40,545 nucleotides of DNA from Saprospiraceae bacterium. GTDB taxonomy: Bacteria > Bacteroidota > Bacteroidia > Chitinophagales > Saprospiraceae. Positions 15,777 through 24,287 of this stretch are shown in pieces (the stretch's first letter is position 1; every line of letters starts with the position of its first letter). The DNA is taken from contig JAHBTW010000031.1 in NCBI GenBank assembly GCA_019638385.1, positions 1-40,545 on the forward strand. Reading direction: 5' to 3'. The position numbers were made by a program, and so were the translations under genes. The notes beneath the pieces were generated by a model. It saw only the letters and a list, made by a program, of their open reading frames with translations, was not told where the DNA came from and did not search any database.

Positions 15777-18032
15777 TTATTGTAACGCTTTGCGCAATGC
15801 CTTCACCGAGGCTTGATTTTCGGGCAAATCCCAGGCCTGCAGCACGCTGCGTTTTTCACCCTGGCTGAGGTGAAAAGAAATGGCGGCGGCTACTTTTGAA
15901 GCCTTTGTAGGTCGATACAAAAAGCGAACCACCTGAAAGCGCTCCTCTCCCAGCAGGTCAAATACAAAGCCGATGCCGGCATCTTGTTCAAACTCTTGCA
16001 GGCTGAGCAGTTGCCCTGCGATATCCAATGGATTGAAGAGCGAGGTAATCACCCCTTTTTGGTCGCTGGGGCTAATGGTTTCTATTTTTTCAGAGGTATT
16101 AATTTGCACCAGCACCACGCCGGAGGTGTGCTCCTGTATCCACTCGTGAAACACCTGAATAAAGCGTGCCGCCGAGAGCAGACCGTAGTTGTCGCGGAAA
16201 CCGGCGTCCATCAGTTCTATACCGGGCCGGGTGGGCAGGTGTACGGTGGGCAGCACATAAGGGTAGCTCGCATTCATGCGCAGGGCAGTGAGGAATCGCA
16301 GGTCGTCGGCGTCCTGTCGGGCAAAGAGCCTGCCGAAATCCACGGCGTCTATTTCCACGGCATCGGGCTGCCGGATGCCGATGGGCGAATTCATCATAAA
16401 ACTCACCCCCTGCGGAGAGATGATCATGCGCCGCCCGTCGTTCACCACGGTGGGCGTGATGTACATCATGGGTACCAGCGCGCGGCGTTCGGGATCGCGG
16501 TAGTCGGCCATTTTTTTGTCCAACAGCCGGCCCGTGTTTTCATTGAGTTGCTGCTCAAAAATATAGCCCCGGTCTTTGCGATAGCGTTTGCCGTCCAAAT
16601 AGAACCTGGAGCGAGGTACAAAAAGATCGTTGGAAACGGTGGTGAACGCCACCGCGTTGAGGAGGTCTTTGGCAACGTGATCGGTATAGACCGAACTCCG
16701 GTAATTGAGAGCTTCGCCCTGTTGTTGCAGCAGATACAGCTCGCGCAGGTAGGCCATGCCGATCATGCCGCCCGATGCGCCGGTGACGAGCACCGTATGG
16801 TTCAGCAGGCTGCCGCCTAAAATGCTGTCGGCCTGTTGTACAGCGTGCATGGTCCAGGTGGCCGAACGCAGACCGCCGCCGCTCACGCACAGGATCACCA
16901 TTTTGGGGGCCTGCGTGCCGGGGCGTTTGGCGCGTTTGCGCCAGTTTTCGAGTATGGCGATGGTCTGTTGTTTATCTATTTCCACTTGTTCCGGCGAAGC
17001 CAGCGCCACAAGGTCGGGGTAGGAATAGGCTGCGGGCGTCGTCTCGTAATTCATGCCGTACGCCTTGTTTTTGGCGCGCAGCCAATCGAAGCCGGTGATA
17101 AAATCTACTAATACTAACACGACGATCAGCGCCGTGACCCACCAGGAACTGAACCAATAGATAATGGCGCCGAGCAGTGCCGTAGCAATGCTGGCCATGA
17201 TAAAAATACTGGCTCCGGCCGGAATGCGCGACCAGGGCATCTCCACGAGCAGACCCAGACCCATGAGCGCCAACATGCTGAGTAGTTGTACCAAGAGGGC
17301 GTTGAGGTGGTTTTGGCGGAAAATGCGCATCAGGATGGCGGAGTCGTAGTGCTCCACGCTGCGTACCCGGCGGGGCATAAGGGTTTCAGTGAGGTAGGTG
17401 CGCACGGGTATCCGGTGTTCATCCTGCTTGATATAGTCCACATCCACATCGCGGCGGCCGGGCGGCACCTGCCTGACCATTTCCGCCGGTATCAGCCCTT
17501 TTTGTACAAAGGAAAAGATGTCGCTGTTGGTAAAATAAAAATAGCCGCCGTTGAGTAAAAACAACACAAACAACCCGGTCAGCAAACCCATTAAATTGAC
17601 CGCAATCACACCCGGCGGCAACGATTCCATCACATATTCAAAATGAATGATGGAGGCCGCATAGTAGGCAAAAAAGCCGAGCGGAATGAGCAGGTTGTTG
17701 AAACAAAACTTGGTGAAAGGCCGCGACAACGACGCCAGAAACGGAAAGAAATGCGCGCTGAGCAGATACGAGGTCAGGTTCCAGGTCATCACAAACCCGC
17801 CCAGGGTCAGCCCGATGAAAAAGAAGCTCCAGAAGCCGACCCGGCCCAGGTACTCCGGGTCGAGAAAGAGCAACCACAGGCCCAGCTTTCGCCCCAGCGC
17901 GCCGCTGATGATGAGCGCCGGCACGGCCCATATTCCTATCAGCAACAAGTGGCTGCGCAGTTGCAACAATACCAATTGTATCGGGAATGCGTAGAAACTG
18001 TTTTTTAGCCAGGTGGCGCTGCGCTTTATCAT
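15777..18032 (-). CDS. Membrane-anchored patatin-like phospholipase
   Basis: A 751-residue protein with two halves. Residues 1-320 contain several hydrophobic segments (around 15-45, 65-95, 112-132, 143-165, 245-265, 272-312), so it is a polytopic inner-membrane protein. Residues 375-751 are a patatin domain: oxyanion loop SGGGLRS (384-390), nucleophile elbow TGASGGM with Ser420, and catalytic Asp609 in MDAGFRDNYG. The Ser-Asp dyad hydrolyses acyl esters of phospholipids or related lipids. The family is known from Bacteroidota; the physiological substrate is not. It is transcribed away from xisH and shares a divergent spacer containing a heptamer-type hairpin. Confidence 0.92.
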   Translation of the reverse strand: MIKRSATWLKNSFYAFPIQLVLLQLRSHLLLIGIWAVPALIISGALGRKLGLWLLFLDPEYLGRVGFWSFFFIGLTLGGFVMTWNLTSYLLSAHFFPFLASLSRPFTKFCFNNLLIPLGFFAYYAASIIHFEYVMESLPPGVIAVNLMGLLTGLFVLFLLNGGYFYFTNSDIFSFVQKGLIPAEMVRQVPPGRRDVDVDYIKQDEHRIPVRTYLTETLMPRRVRSVEHYDSAILMRIFRQNHLNALLVQLLSMLALMGLGLLVEMPWSRIPAGASIFIMASIATALLGAIIYWFSSWWVTALIVVLVLVDFITGFDWLRAKNKAYGMNYETTPAAYSYPDLVALASPEQVEIDKQQTIAILENWRKRAKRPGTQAPKMVILCVSGGGLRSATWTMHAVQQADSILGGSLLNHTVLVTGASGGMIGMAYLRELYLLQQQGEALNYRSSVYTDHVAKDLLNAVAFTTVSNDLFVPRSRFYLDGKRYRKDRGYIFEQQLNENTGRLLDKKMADYRDPERRALVPMMYITPTVVNDGRRMIISPQGVSFMMNSPIGIRQPDAVEIDAVDFGRLFARQDADDLRFLTALRMNASYPYVLPTVHLPTRPGIELMDAGFRDNYGLLSAARFIQVFHEWIQEHTSGVVLVQINTSEKIETISPSDQKGVITSLFNPLDIAGQLLSLQEFEQDAGIGFVFDLLGEERFQVVRFLYRPTKASKVAAAISFHLSQGEKRSVLQAWDLPENQASVKALRKALQ

Positions 18033-18056
18033 GGCTGTTTGGTTTGTGTAGTGGTG

Positions 18057-18090
18057 TGTAGCCGTGAGCCTCCGGCTGCAAGCTACGCGT
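18057..18090. repeat. Heptamer-type hairpin repeat
   Basis: GTAGC (18057-18061) and GCTAC (18083-18087) enclose an inner GCC/GGC pair, with units such as AGCCGTG and AGCTACG at seven-base spacing. On the plus strand it is followed by GCG and a T5 run, so it could act as a terminator. No plus-strand gene ends here, so its role is uncertain. It is related to the repeats at 313-357 and 8536-8570. Confidence 0.6.
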
Positions 18091-18174
18091 TTTTCATTTT
18101 TTCTATTGAGGGAAACAGGTGAATTACACCGTTTCCTTGCGGCATCTGCTAAGTTTGAAAAGGATTCAGCCTAT

Positions 18175-18202
18175 TTGCCCAAACAAAAAATTGATATATT
18201 TG
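18175..18202 (+). promoter_or_regulatory. Promoter of xisHI
   Basis: TTG (18175-18177), a 17-base spacer, then TATATTTG (18195-18202), a full match to TAnnTTTG. The spacer is slightly short. The xisH ATG follows 18 bases later. Confidence 0.55.
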
Positions 18203-18219
18203 CCTTTGAAATTGAGCTT

Positions 18220-18642
18220 ATGCCGGCCAAAGACGTTTTTCATAATGCAGTCAGTAAAGGACTCCTAAAAGAAGGATGGACCATCACTCACGATCCTTTT
18301 ATTATACCTGTGGGAAAAACCAAAGTGTACATTGACTTAGGGGCTGAACGGGAAAAAATTATCGCAGCTCAAAGAGGTACTGAGAAAATAGCTGTTGAAA
18401 TAAAGAGCTTTTCCGGGTTGTCGCAAATACTGGATTTCCATAGCGCATTGGGGCAGTATCTTTTTTATTTGCCCGGATTGGAGGAAAAAGATCCTGAGCG
18501 GGCGTTATTCTTAGGCTTGCCCAATCGGCTGCTTGGCGACTTTTTAGAAGAGCCTTATATTCGAAAAATCATCAAAAGATACCAAATAAAGGTTTTGATA
18601 TATGATCCGATCAACGAAACAATTGTAGAATGGATAAAATAA
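18220..18642 (+). CDS. xisH: XisH-family protein (PD-(D/E)xK fold)
   Basis: A 140-residue XisH protein, normal length for the family. Landmarks are MPAKDVFHNAVSKGLLKEGWTITHDPF, YIDLGAER, the ExK motif in KIAVEIKSF, and the conserved SALGQYLFYLPGLEEKDPERALFLGLPN. XisH was first described as a factor needed for excision of the fdxN element in heterocystous cyanobacteria. The family has the core of a PD-(D/E)xK endonuclease (D in YIDLG, E and K in VEIKSF). The start is chosen at the conserved MPAKD. Base composition is clearly lower in G+C than in the flanking genes, suggesting transfer. The gene overlaps xisI by 13 bases. Confidence 0.95.
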   Translation: MPAKDVFHNAVSKGLLKEGWTITHDPFIIPVGKTKVYIDLGAEREKIIAAQRGTEKIAVEIKSFSGLSQILDFHSALGQYLFYLPGLEEKDPERALFLGLPNRLLGDFLEEPYIRKIIKRYQIKVLIYDPINETIVEWIK

Positions 18643-18971
18643 CAAAATATAAAACAATTGTCCGAAAGTTAGTTGAAGAAATTGGTCAATTGGGGTCATC
18701 TTCCTTTGAAGATGTCGAAACTCAGATCATCACAGATGACGAGCACGGGCACTATTTATTGTACTCCAACGGCTGGAGCAATGAAAGCCGCACTTACGGC
18801 TGCTACGTCCATATTGATGTGCGGCCGGATGGTAAGGTATGGTTGCAACATGACGGCACTAATCTGGTACTTGCCAATGAACTCTTGGTGAAAGGTATCC
18901 TCAAAACAGATTTGGTATTAGGTTTCCATTCTCCGTTTTTTCGAAAGCAAACCGAGTATGCCGCCGCGTAA
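18630..18971 (+). CDS. xisI: XisI-family protein
   Basis: A 113-residue XisI protein: MDKITKYKTIVRKLVEEI, then DVETQIITDDEHGHYLLYSNGW and YGCYVHIDVRPDGKVWLQHDGT, all family hallmarks. XisI accompanies XisH in nearly every genome that has it, and the 13-base overlap here implies coupled translation. The biochemical role is unknown; a partner or control protein for the XisH nuclease is the simplest reading. The last residues (FFRKQTEYAAA) differ from the usual ending and may reflect the junction with local DNA. Confidence 0.95.
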   Translation: MDKITKYKTIVRKLVEEIGQLGSSSFEDVETQIITDDEHGHYLLYSNGWSNESRTYGCYVHIDVRPDGKVWLQHDGTNLVLANELLVKGILKTDLVLGFHSPFFRKQTEYAAA

Positions 18972-19019
18972 CATTACTTCCATCTGTAGTCAGTTGTTGT
19001 ATTCGTATCCTGTTTACGG

Positions 19020-19040
19020 TGATCCTGTTTAGAGGGATCA
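19020..19040. terminator. Possible bidirectional hairpin between convergent genes
   Basis: TGATCC and GGATCA pair around a nine-base loop between the ends of xisI and the OmpA-family gene. The sequence ATCCTGTTTA occurs twice here (near 19007 and 19022). There is no T run, so it is a weak candidate. Confidence 0.3.
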
Positions 19041-19053
19041 GAACACAAATCAA

Positions 19054-22038
19054 TTATTCCGTCCTGATCTTTATCTCCACCCGCCGGTTCAACGCCCGGC
19101 CGGCCTCCGTGTCGTTCGTAGCTTTGGGGCGGCTTTTGCCGAAGCCCTGCGCGGTGATGCGGGCGGCGTCGCAGCCTTGGCCGATGAGATAGCTTCGCAC
19201 GGCATCGGCTCTGTTTTTGGAGAGGCTGAGATTGATCGCATCGCCGCCCACGTTGTCGGTATGGCCATGAATTTCGATGCTCAACTGCTCGCTGATGAGC
19301 AACTGCGCCAGCCGGTTCAGCTCCGGGTACGATTCGGGCTGTATGTCGTATTTCGCAGTTTCAAAAAAGAGATTATTGAGCGGCAGGCTGATGTCGCGCG
19401 ATTTCATTTCCTCAATGGTGGCGAGTTCCATGGGTTTGTCCAAGCGGATTTGACCGAGGTCGGTGCGCAGGTCCACATTGCCCGATAAGGGGAAATAACC
19501 GGGTTTGCGCACGCTGTATCCGTAGCGGGTGCGTTCGGGCAGCACGGCGAAAAAATCGCCGGTTTTGGGGTCGCTGCGCGTCACCTGCACTACTTCGCCG
19601 GTTTGGAGGTTTTCCCACAGGATTTCAGCGTCCAACGGCTTGCCGGCCATGTCGGTTATTTTGCCGGTGATGGTGGCCACCTCTTCCGGTCGAAGGGCGG
19701 TGGGCAGATTGCAGCGCATGATGTCACTGTTGCCGTCTATGTTGGCGTTGTAGTAGGCAAACTGCCCGTCGGTACTCACGCGGAAGCCCCAGTCGTCGCC
19801 GGCCGTGTTGATGGCCGGACCGAGATTGACCGGTTGGCTCCAGTTTTTCCAGGAGTCGTCCAATCGTTTGGTCATAAAAATATCCAAACTGCCCAGCCCC
19901 GCATGCCCTGCCGAACTGAAATAGAGGGTTTTCCCATCGGGGTGAATAAAAGGCGAGCGGTCGTCTTTGGGCGTATTGGCCGGCGCTTCGAGCGGGAAAG
20001 GTTCACCCCAGGCGCCGTCGGGTTGCAGGAGGCTCACATAGATGTCTTTTTGTCCAAATAACGATTCGGATGCGGCAAAGAGCATGGCCTTGCCGTCGGC
20101 TGCGATGCTGAGATCGGCTTGCCATTTGAAGCGGTTAAACGGCGCGCCGAGGCGTTGGGGTTCCGACCAGCCTTGCGCTGTTTTTTGGCTGAGATACAAG
20201 CTGCCCGAACGAAACAAAAAGAAGACGTTGCCATCGGCGGAGATGCTTTCGGGCGCTTCGCCTTTGTCGGGGGTGTTCCACGCTGCTACCGGTTGCGGCG
20301 CCGGCCAGTTGCCGTTGGCATCCTGATGCGACACCCAAATGTCTTCTCCGCCCGTTCCGCGCCGGCACAGGTACAGCGAACGGCCGTCGGCAGAAAGGAT
20401 GGGGGCATATTCTTCAGCGCGGGTATTGATGAGCGGAGCAAAGCGGCTGCGGTTGATGTCTTCGGTTTGGGCAGAGAGCATTACGGCCAGTTCGGTGTAG
20501 CGGGCGTTGGCCTTTCCGAAAGCGGTAGCAAAAGCCTTCACGGTGACGGCAGCGGCAGAGTAGGCTCCATTGCGGAAATCTTTGTCAATCATTTTGCGCA
20601 GCGCATCGAACGCCTGTTCGGAGGGCGCTGTTTTGCGAATCAGCATTTCAAAATCTGCGCGGCGCTCGTCGGTGTAAGCACCGAGATCGGTCTTACTCCA
20701 GTCGGCGCGCTCCTTATCGGCAGCAATGCGGGCCTTGCCGGCAAAGTCGGGGTACTTGCGTTCAAAAGCGAGGATTTGCTTGACGTCTAAATCTTCCGAT
20801 ACTAAGCTGTAAAGATGGTTGAGCAGTGCCGACGCCCGTTCGTGTGTGGGAAATCTTTTCAAAAATTCCTCTATATCCGCCCGATCGGCCTCCGGTGCAG
20901 TGAGCGTTTCCGCGATGCGGTTTCTCACCGCATCCTTATACCTCGAAGCCGGGTAGCGCTGCAAAAAACGAAATCCGGCCGCCGCATCGGGCTTGCGCTC
21001 GAAGGCTTCGTAAGCGTATCGCTCCTGATTGCGGTTGAGGTCGTCGAGATCGGCCTCCAACTGTTCCTGAAAAGGAAAATCTGGGTGATCGCGGCGAAAT
21101 TTTTCCAATTCCGTCGGAGCGACAGCGGATGCTTTAATATCGAGATAATATTGCCGCCACAGGGCATTCGTGCCGGGGTGGTCGGGGTACTTTCGCACAA
21201 ATTTCAACCGCTCCGACCCCGAACCGGCCGCGAGGAGCCGGGCGTTCAGGCTGTCAATGGCAAGGGTGCTGAACGGCGAATTGGAATGCGTTTCCGCAAA
21301 AACGGCCAACGCCGCAGCGTCGGCGCCGAGCAGGGCGCGATCGAGAGCGGCCTTTGTGGTGTCGCGGCTCACGATGTTGTCGGGGTATTCGGCTTTGAAG
21401 GCGTCGTAGGAACCGGGACCTTGCTCTTGCAGGTAGCGCTCAAACAGCAATTTTTGCGCCTGTTGGTGCAGCGCGGGGCTGTCGGCGGCGAGACTGGCGC
21501 CGTATCGCGTGAGCAGTGAATCGAGCGCCTGCCGGGTACCGGCGGTTTCGGCTTGGCGGTAGGCGAGCGCGTTGCGTTCGGTGAGGGCTTGTTTTTTGAG
21601 CTTGGCGGCGGGCTTGGGGTAGTTTTCCAAAAAGAAATCATAAGCCTCCGGCGAATCTTGTTCTGCAGCGCGGGCGAGTGCCTGTGTCATAATTTTCCGG
21701 CGCAGATCGCCAATCATGGTCTGGGTGAGTTTTTTTACGATTTTGCTTTTGAAATTGGGCGGCATTTTGCGGTAAGCGCGATCACACGACTCGATATAGT
21801 GAAAGGCGGTGTCCAATTGCCGGCGCTCAAATTGATCGTCAGAAAACACCAGCGCCAGTCCGTACAGGGCATAAGGAGCGATTTTGGGGTCGTCCACATC
21901 GGCGCGGAATGCGACCTCCGCCGCAGCCGGGTCGTCTTTTTCCCAGAACGTCATGCCTTTATCGGCTTGGGCGTGTAGGAGCCGGGGAGTGCAGAAAAGG
22001 ATAAAGCAAGCAAGAAGGATTTGGGTAGGGAATCTCAT
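19054..22038 (-). CDS. PorE-like OmpA-family envelope protein (helical repeats, propeller, CRD, OmpA)
   Basis: A 994-residue periplasmic or outer-membrane protein. Domain order: signal peptide (1-23, ending LLHAQ); a long helical-repeat region (about 25-510); a WD40/PD40-like propeller (about 520-780, with EYAPILSADGRSLYLCRRGTGGEDIWVS and HPDGKTLYFSSAGHAGLGSLDIFM); a carboxypeptidase-regulatory-like domain (about 790-870, ITGKITDMAGKPLDAEI); and an OmpA peptidoglycan-binding domain (about 885-994). The OmpA domain has HGHTDNVGGDAINLSLSKNRADAVRSYL and the conserved Asp and Arg. This is the order found in PorE of Porphyromonas, which ties the type IX secretion machine to peptidoglycan. Orthology is inferred from architecture alone; related OmpA/PD40 proteins with other roles exist. 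Confidence 0.88.
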   Translation of the reverse strand: MRFPTQILLACFILFCTPRLLHAQADKGMTFWEKDDPAAAEVAFRADVDDPKIAPYALYGLALVFSDDQFERRQLDTAFHYIESCDRAYRKMPPNFKSKIVKKLTQTMIGDLRRKIMTQALARAAEQDSPEAYDFFLENYPKPAAKLKKQALTERNALAYRQAETAGTRQALDSLLTRYGASLAADSPALHQQAQKLLFERYLQEQGPGSYDAFKAEYPDNIVSRDTTKAALDRALLGADAAALAVFAETHSNSPFSTLAIDSLNARLLAAGSGSERLKFVRKYPDHPGTNALWRQYYLDIKASAVAPTELEKFRRDHPDFPFQEQLEADLDDLNRNQERYAYEAFERKPDAAAGFRFLQRYPASRYKDAVRNRIAETLTAPEADRADIEEFLKRFPTHERASALLNHLYSLVSEDLDVKQILAFERKYPDFAGKARIAADKERADWSKTDLGAYTDERRADFEMLIRKTAPSEQAFDALRKMIDKDFRNGAYSAAAVTVKAFATAFGKANARYTELAVMLSAQTEDINRSRFAPLINTRAEEYAPILSADGRSLYLCRRGTGGEDIWVSHQDANGNWPAPQPVAAWNTPDKGEAPESISADGNVFFLFRSGSLYLSQKTAQGWSEPQRLGAPFNRFKWQADLSIAADGKAMLFAASESLFGQKDIYVSLLQPDGAWGEPFPLEAPANTPKDDRSPFIHPDGKTLYFSSAGHAGLGSLDIFMTKRLDDSWKNWSQPVNLGPAINTAGDDWGFRVSTDGQFAYYNANIDGNSDIMRCNLPTALRPEEVATITGKITDMAGKPLDAEILWENLQTGEVVQVTRSDPKTGDFFAVLPERTRYGYSVRKPGYFPLSGNVDLRTDLGQIRLDKPMELATIEEMKSRDISLPLNNLFFETAKYDIQPESYPELNRLAQLLISEQLSIEIHGHTDNVGGDAINLSLSKNRADAVRSYLIGQGCDAARITAQGFGKSRPKATNDTEAGRALNRRVEIKIRTE

Positions 22039-22153
22039 GGAAACAGTTTTTAAATTTATCTTCGCCCCATCGAAAGGCGGTATATAATACGTCTTACAGC
22101 GAACCGAATACCCTCACAAGGGTTCAATCTTAAACAACAAAAAATACATTCTT

Positions 22154-23029
22154 ATGCGAAAATACTTGCTGTTATTCAGCTTTTTGGGTTTTCTGGCCGC
22201 TGCGAGCGCTCAGCGTGTTTTTTCCAGCGGTTTCCGGGCCGGCCTCACCTTTTCCACCATTCAGGGGCCTTCCGAAATGGATGATGACGGTACAGACCTG
22301 GAAAATTTTTCCCTCTCCTCCGGGTTTCATGTGGGCGCTACTTTTAATGTGCGGCTCACTGACATCTTCGGCCTGCGCGCCGAATTGCTCTACTCGCAAA
22401 TGGGTACCAACTACGACTATGAAGGCCCTTCTTATTGGACCTTGGAGCCGTTGATAGGCCCTACCATTTACACCGCCGGTACGCGCCGAATGAGCTTAGA
22501 CGTGACCAATTCCTACCTCAACGTGCCCGTGATGGCCTTTGCCCGTTTCGGTTCTATCGAAGTGTCGGGGGGCATCAATACCGCTCTGCTCGTTGGCTCG
22601 CGCGGATTTGGCGAATTGACCTACAGTGGCCGCACTACCCTCGGCACGACCATTGCGCCTTTCACCATCAACCTGGAGCACCGCTACTTCTCCGATACCT
22701 TCCGAGAGAAAATTGCGCAGGAGTTTGAGGCTCGCGTCATTGAAGGCCGTCCGGTAGAAATACCGCTCACCATCGGCGCGTATTACGAGGCATTGGATAA
22801 CGGGGAAAAAACGTACAAAGGTATAGACGTGGGCGTAATCGGCGGCTTGTCTTTTTACCTCAACCAATCGCTGTTTCTGGGTGGTCGCATCCACTACGGC
22901 CTGCTCGACGTGACGAACAACAACCAGGATATTTCCAAAAAGGACTTAGACGTCAACCGCAATTACATCCCGCGCAGCGACGAAGACCGAAATGTGTCTT
23001 TGCTCTTTTCGTTGGGGTTCAGTTTTTGA
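22154..23029 (+). CDS. Outer-membrane beta-barrel protein (PorT-like superfamily)
   Basis: A 291-residue protein. Signal peptide MRKYLLLFSFLGFLAAASAQ is followed by GFRAGLTFSTIQG and repeated amphipathic strands (GFHVGATFNVRLTDIFGLRAELLYSQMGTNYDY; YLNVPVMAFARFG; LFLGGRIHYGLLDV). It ends LLFSLGFSF with a terminal Phe suited to BAM insertion. The pattern is that of the OMP_b-brl_2/PorT-like family, with eight or more strands. It is divergent from the PorE-like gene. A role in type IX secretion is possible but not shown. The leader contains a small hairpin (ACCCT/AGGGT, 22110-22123). Confidence 0.85.
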   Translation: MRKYLLLFSFLGFLAAASAQRVFSSGFRAGLTFSTIQGPSEMDDDGTDLENFSLSSGFHVGATFNVRLTDIFGLRAELLYSQMGTNYDYEGPSYWTLEPLIGPTIYTAGTRRMSLDVTNSYLNVPVMAFARFGSIEVSGGINTALLVGSRGFGELTYSGRTTLGTTIAPFTINLEHRYFSDTFREKIAQEFEARVIEGRPVEIPLTIGAYYEALDNGEKTYKGIDVGVIGGLSFYLNQSLFLGGRIHYGLLDVTNNNQDISKKDLDVNRNYIPRSDEDRNVSLLFSLGFSF

Positions 23030-23035
23030 GGGAAC

Positions 23036-23599
23036 TCACTTCTTATTGAACAACGTCATCGTCTGTCCTAAGCCGAGCGTGCCGAAACTCTTCACGGTAT
23101 CGGCGGCGTATTTCAGGATGTCGGGCAACTGCTCCTGCTCCTCGCTGCTCCATTCGCTGAGTACAAAATCGGCCTGCCGGCCTTTCGGAAATTCGGCGCC
23201 GATGCCGAGGCGCAGGCGGGCGTAGTTGTTGTTGCCCAGCAGGGCGTCTATGTCTTTGAGGCCGTTGTGGCCGCCGTCGCTGCCCTGCCCGCGCAGGCGT
23301 TGTTTGCCGAAAGGCAGATTCAGATCGTCAAGAATGACCAAGAGATTGCTCTGCTCAATTTTTTCTTTCTGAAGCCAATAGCGCACTGACTTTCCGCTGC
23401 GGTTCATATAGGTAGAGGGTTTGAGTAGTACGAAGGTGCGGCCCTTGTGCTTGATGCGCGCTACATCGCCGAGGGTTTCCGTTTTCCAACTCGCCTCAGC
23501 AGCCTGCGCCAGCGCATCCACTACCATGAATCCGATATTGTGACGCGTACCGGCGTATTCTGATCCAATGTTTCCCAAACCGACGATGAGGTATTTCAT
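23036..23599 (-). CDS. pth: Peptidyl-tRNA hydrolase
   Basis: A 187-residue Pth that frees tRNA from prematurely released peptidyl-tRNA. Landmarks: GLGNIGSEYAGTRHNIGFMVVD with the catalytic His; LLKPSTYMNRSGKSV; DDLNLPFGKQRLRGQGSDGGHNGLKDI; and the RLRLGIG strand. The start is placed at MKYLIVGLGN (23599), the usual N-terminus, rather than five codons upstream. Same strand as, but separate from, the Uma2 gene 58 bases upstream. Confidence 0.97.
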   Translation of the reverse strand: MKYLIVGLGNIGSEYAGTRHNIGFMVVDALAQAAEASWKTETLGDVARIKHKGRTFVLLKPSTYMNRSGKSVRYWLQKEKIEQSNLLVILDDLNLPFGKQRLRGQGSDGGHNGLKDIDALLGNNNYARLRLGIGAEFPKGRQADFVLSEWSSEEQEQLPDILKYAADTVKSFGTLGLGQTMTLFNKK

Positions 23600-23657
23600 A
23601 CTTGCTATAACCAATTTGCGGGCGCAAAAGTCGCAATTAGGAACGGCTTACGCAAGG

Positions 23658-24233
23658 CTACGAAAATTCTACTTTATTGTAAATATCCGACATAGAAAGA
23701 CTGACTTCAATGCTGCGCAAAAACACTGCGGAGTCCAAGCCGGCTACTTCTGAACTGCGCCACAGGTCGGGTTCTTCCCGAAAAGCGAGAATCACCTCCG
23801 GAGCGTCTTGCCTCACCAGAACATACTCTTTGAAAGAGGGCAGGGTCTGGTAATCCATGAATTTCTGGTTGCGGTCATAGTTTAACGTACTGGGCGACAG
23901 CACCTCAACAATGAGGAGGGGATTCATGATAGCGCTTGCTTCTTCCTCGCTCTCAATGGGTACGCCGGCCACCACGACAGCATCGGGATATACATAGGCG
24001 TGGTACTTGGGCAGGTAGATTTTTTGGTCGCTGGCGAATACCTCCAGATCGGGGCGTCGGTTCATAACGTTGTACAAAAGCCCCAAAATATTCCGGGCAA
24101 TGCGATTGTGGGGTATAGTTCCTCCGGCCATGCGTTCAATTTTCCCATTATGAAAAGTGTATCGCTCCCCTGCACGTCTCTCAAAGTACAGGTACTCAGC
24201 CACGGTATATGTTTTTTCTTTTGCGGCAGTCAT
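23658..24233 (-). CDS. Uma2-family endonuclease-like protein
   Basis: A 191-residue Uma2 (DUF820) protein with a PD-(D/E)xK-like core. It has YTVAEYLYFERRAGERYTFHNGKIERMAGG at the N-terminus, YPDAVVVAG with the conserved Asp, PLLIVEVLSPSTLNYDRNQKF with the acidic strand, and EYVLVRQD. The start ATG at 24233 is preferred over the in-frame TTG at 24251, because the TTG lies inside a perfect -7 element. Uma2 proteins form large families in multicellular bacteria; the true substrate is not established. This copy has the classical family pattern, unlike the more divergent protein at 10275. Confidence 0.92.
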   Translation of the reverse strand: MTAAKEKTYTVAEYLYFERRAGERYTFHNGKIERMAGGTIPHNRIARNILGLLYNVMNRRPDLEVFASDQKIYLPKYHAYVYPDAVVVAGVPIESEEEASAIMNPLLIVEVLSPSTLNYDRNQKFMDYQTLPSFKEYVLVRQDAPEVILAFREEPDLWRSSEVAGLDSAVFLRSIEVSLSMSDIYNKVEFS

Positions 24234-24248
24234 CTGCTGTTTTTTATG

Positions 24249-24256
24249 CAAAAATA
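24249..24256 (-). promoter_or_regulatory. -7 element of the Uma2 gene
   Basis: The minus strand reads TATTTTTG, matching TAnnTTTG, 15 bases before the ATG at 24233. It decides the start, since the alternative TTG codon overlaps the element. Confidence 0.55.
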
Positions 24257-24287
24257 CGGAATAAATGGCCGGAGTGCAAATCAGACC

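Noticed and set aside
15984..16820. 278-codon plus-strand frame opposite the patatin gene
   Set aside because: Antisense to the catalytic region of the patatin domain; no own motif.
18064..18219. N-terminal extension of xisH
   Set aside because: It begins at a non-ATG codon inside a hairpin repeat, runs through the promoter, and precedes the conserved MPAKD start.
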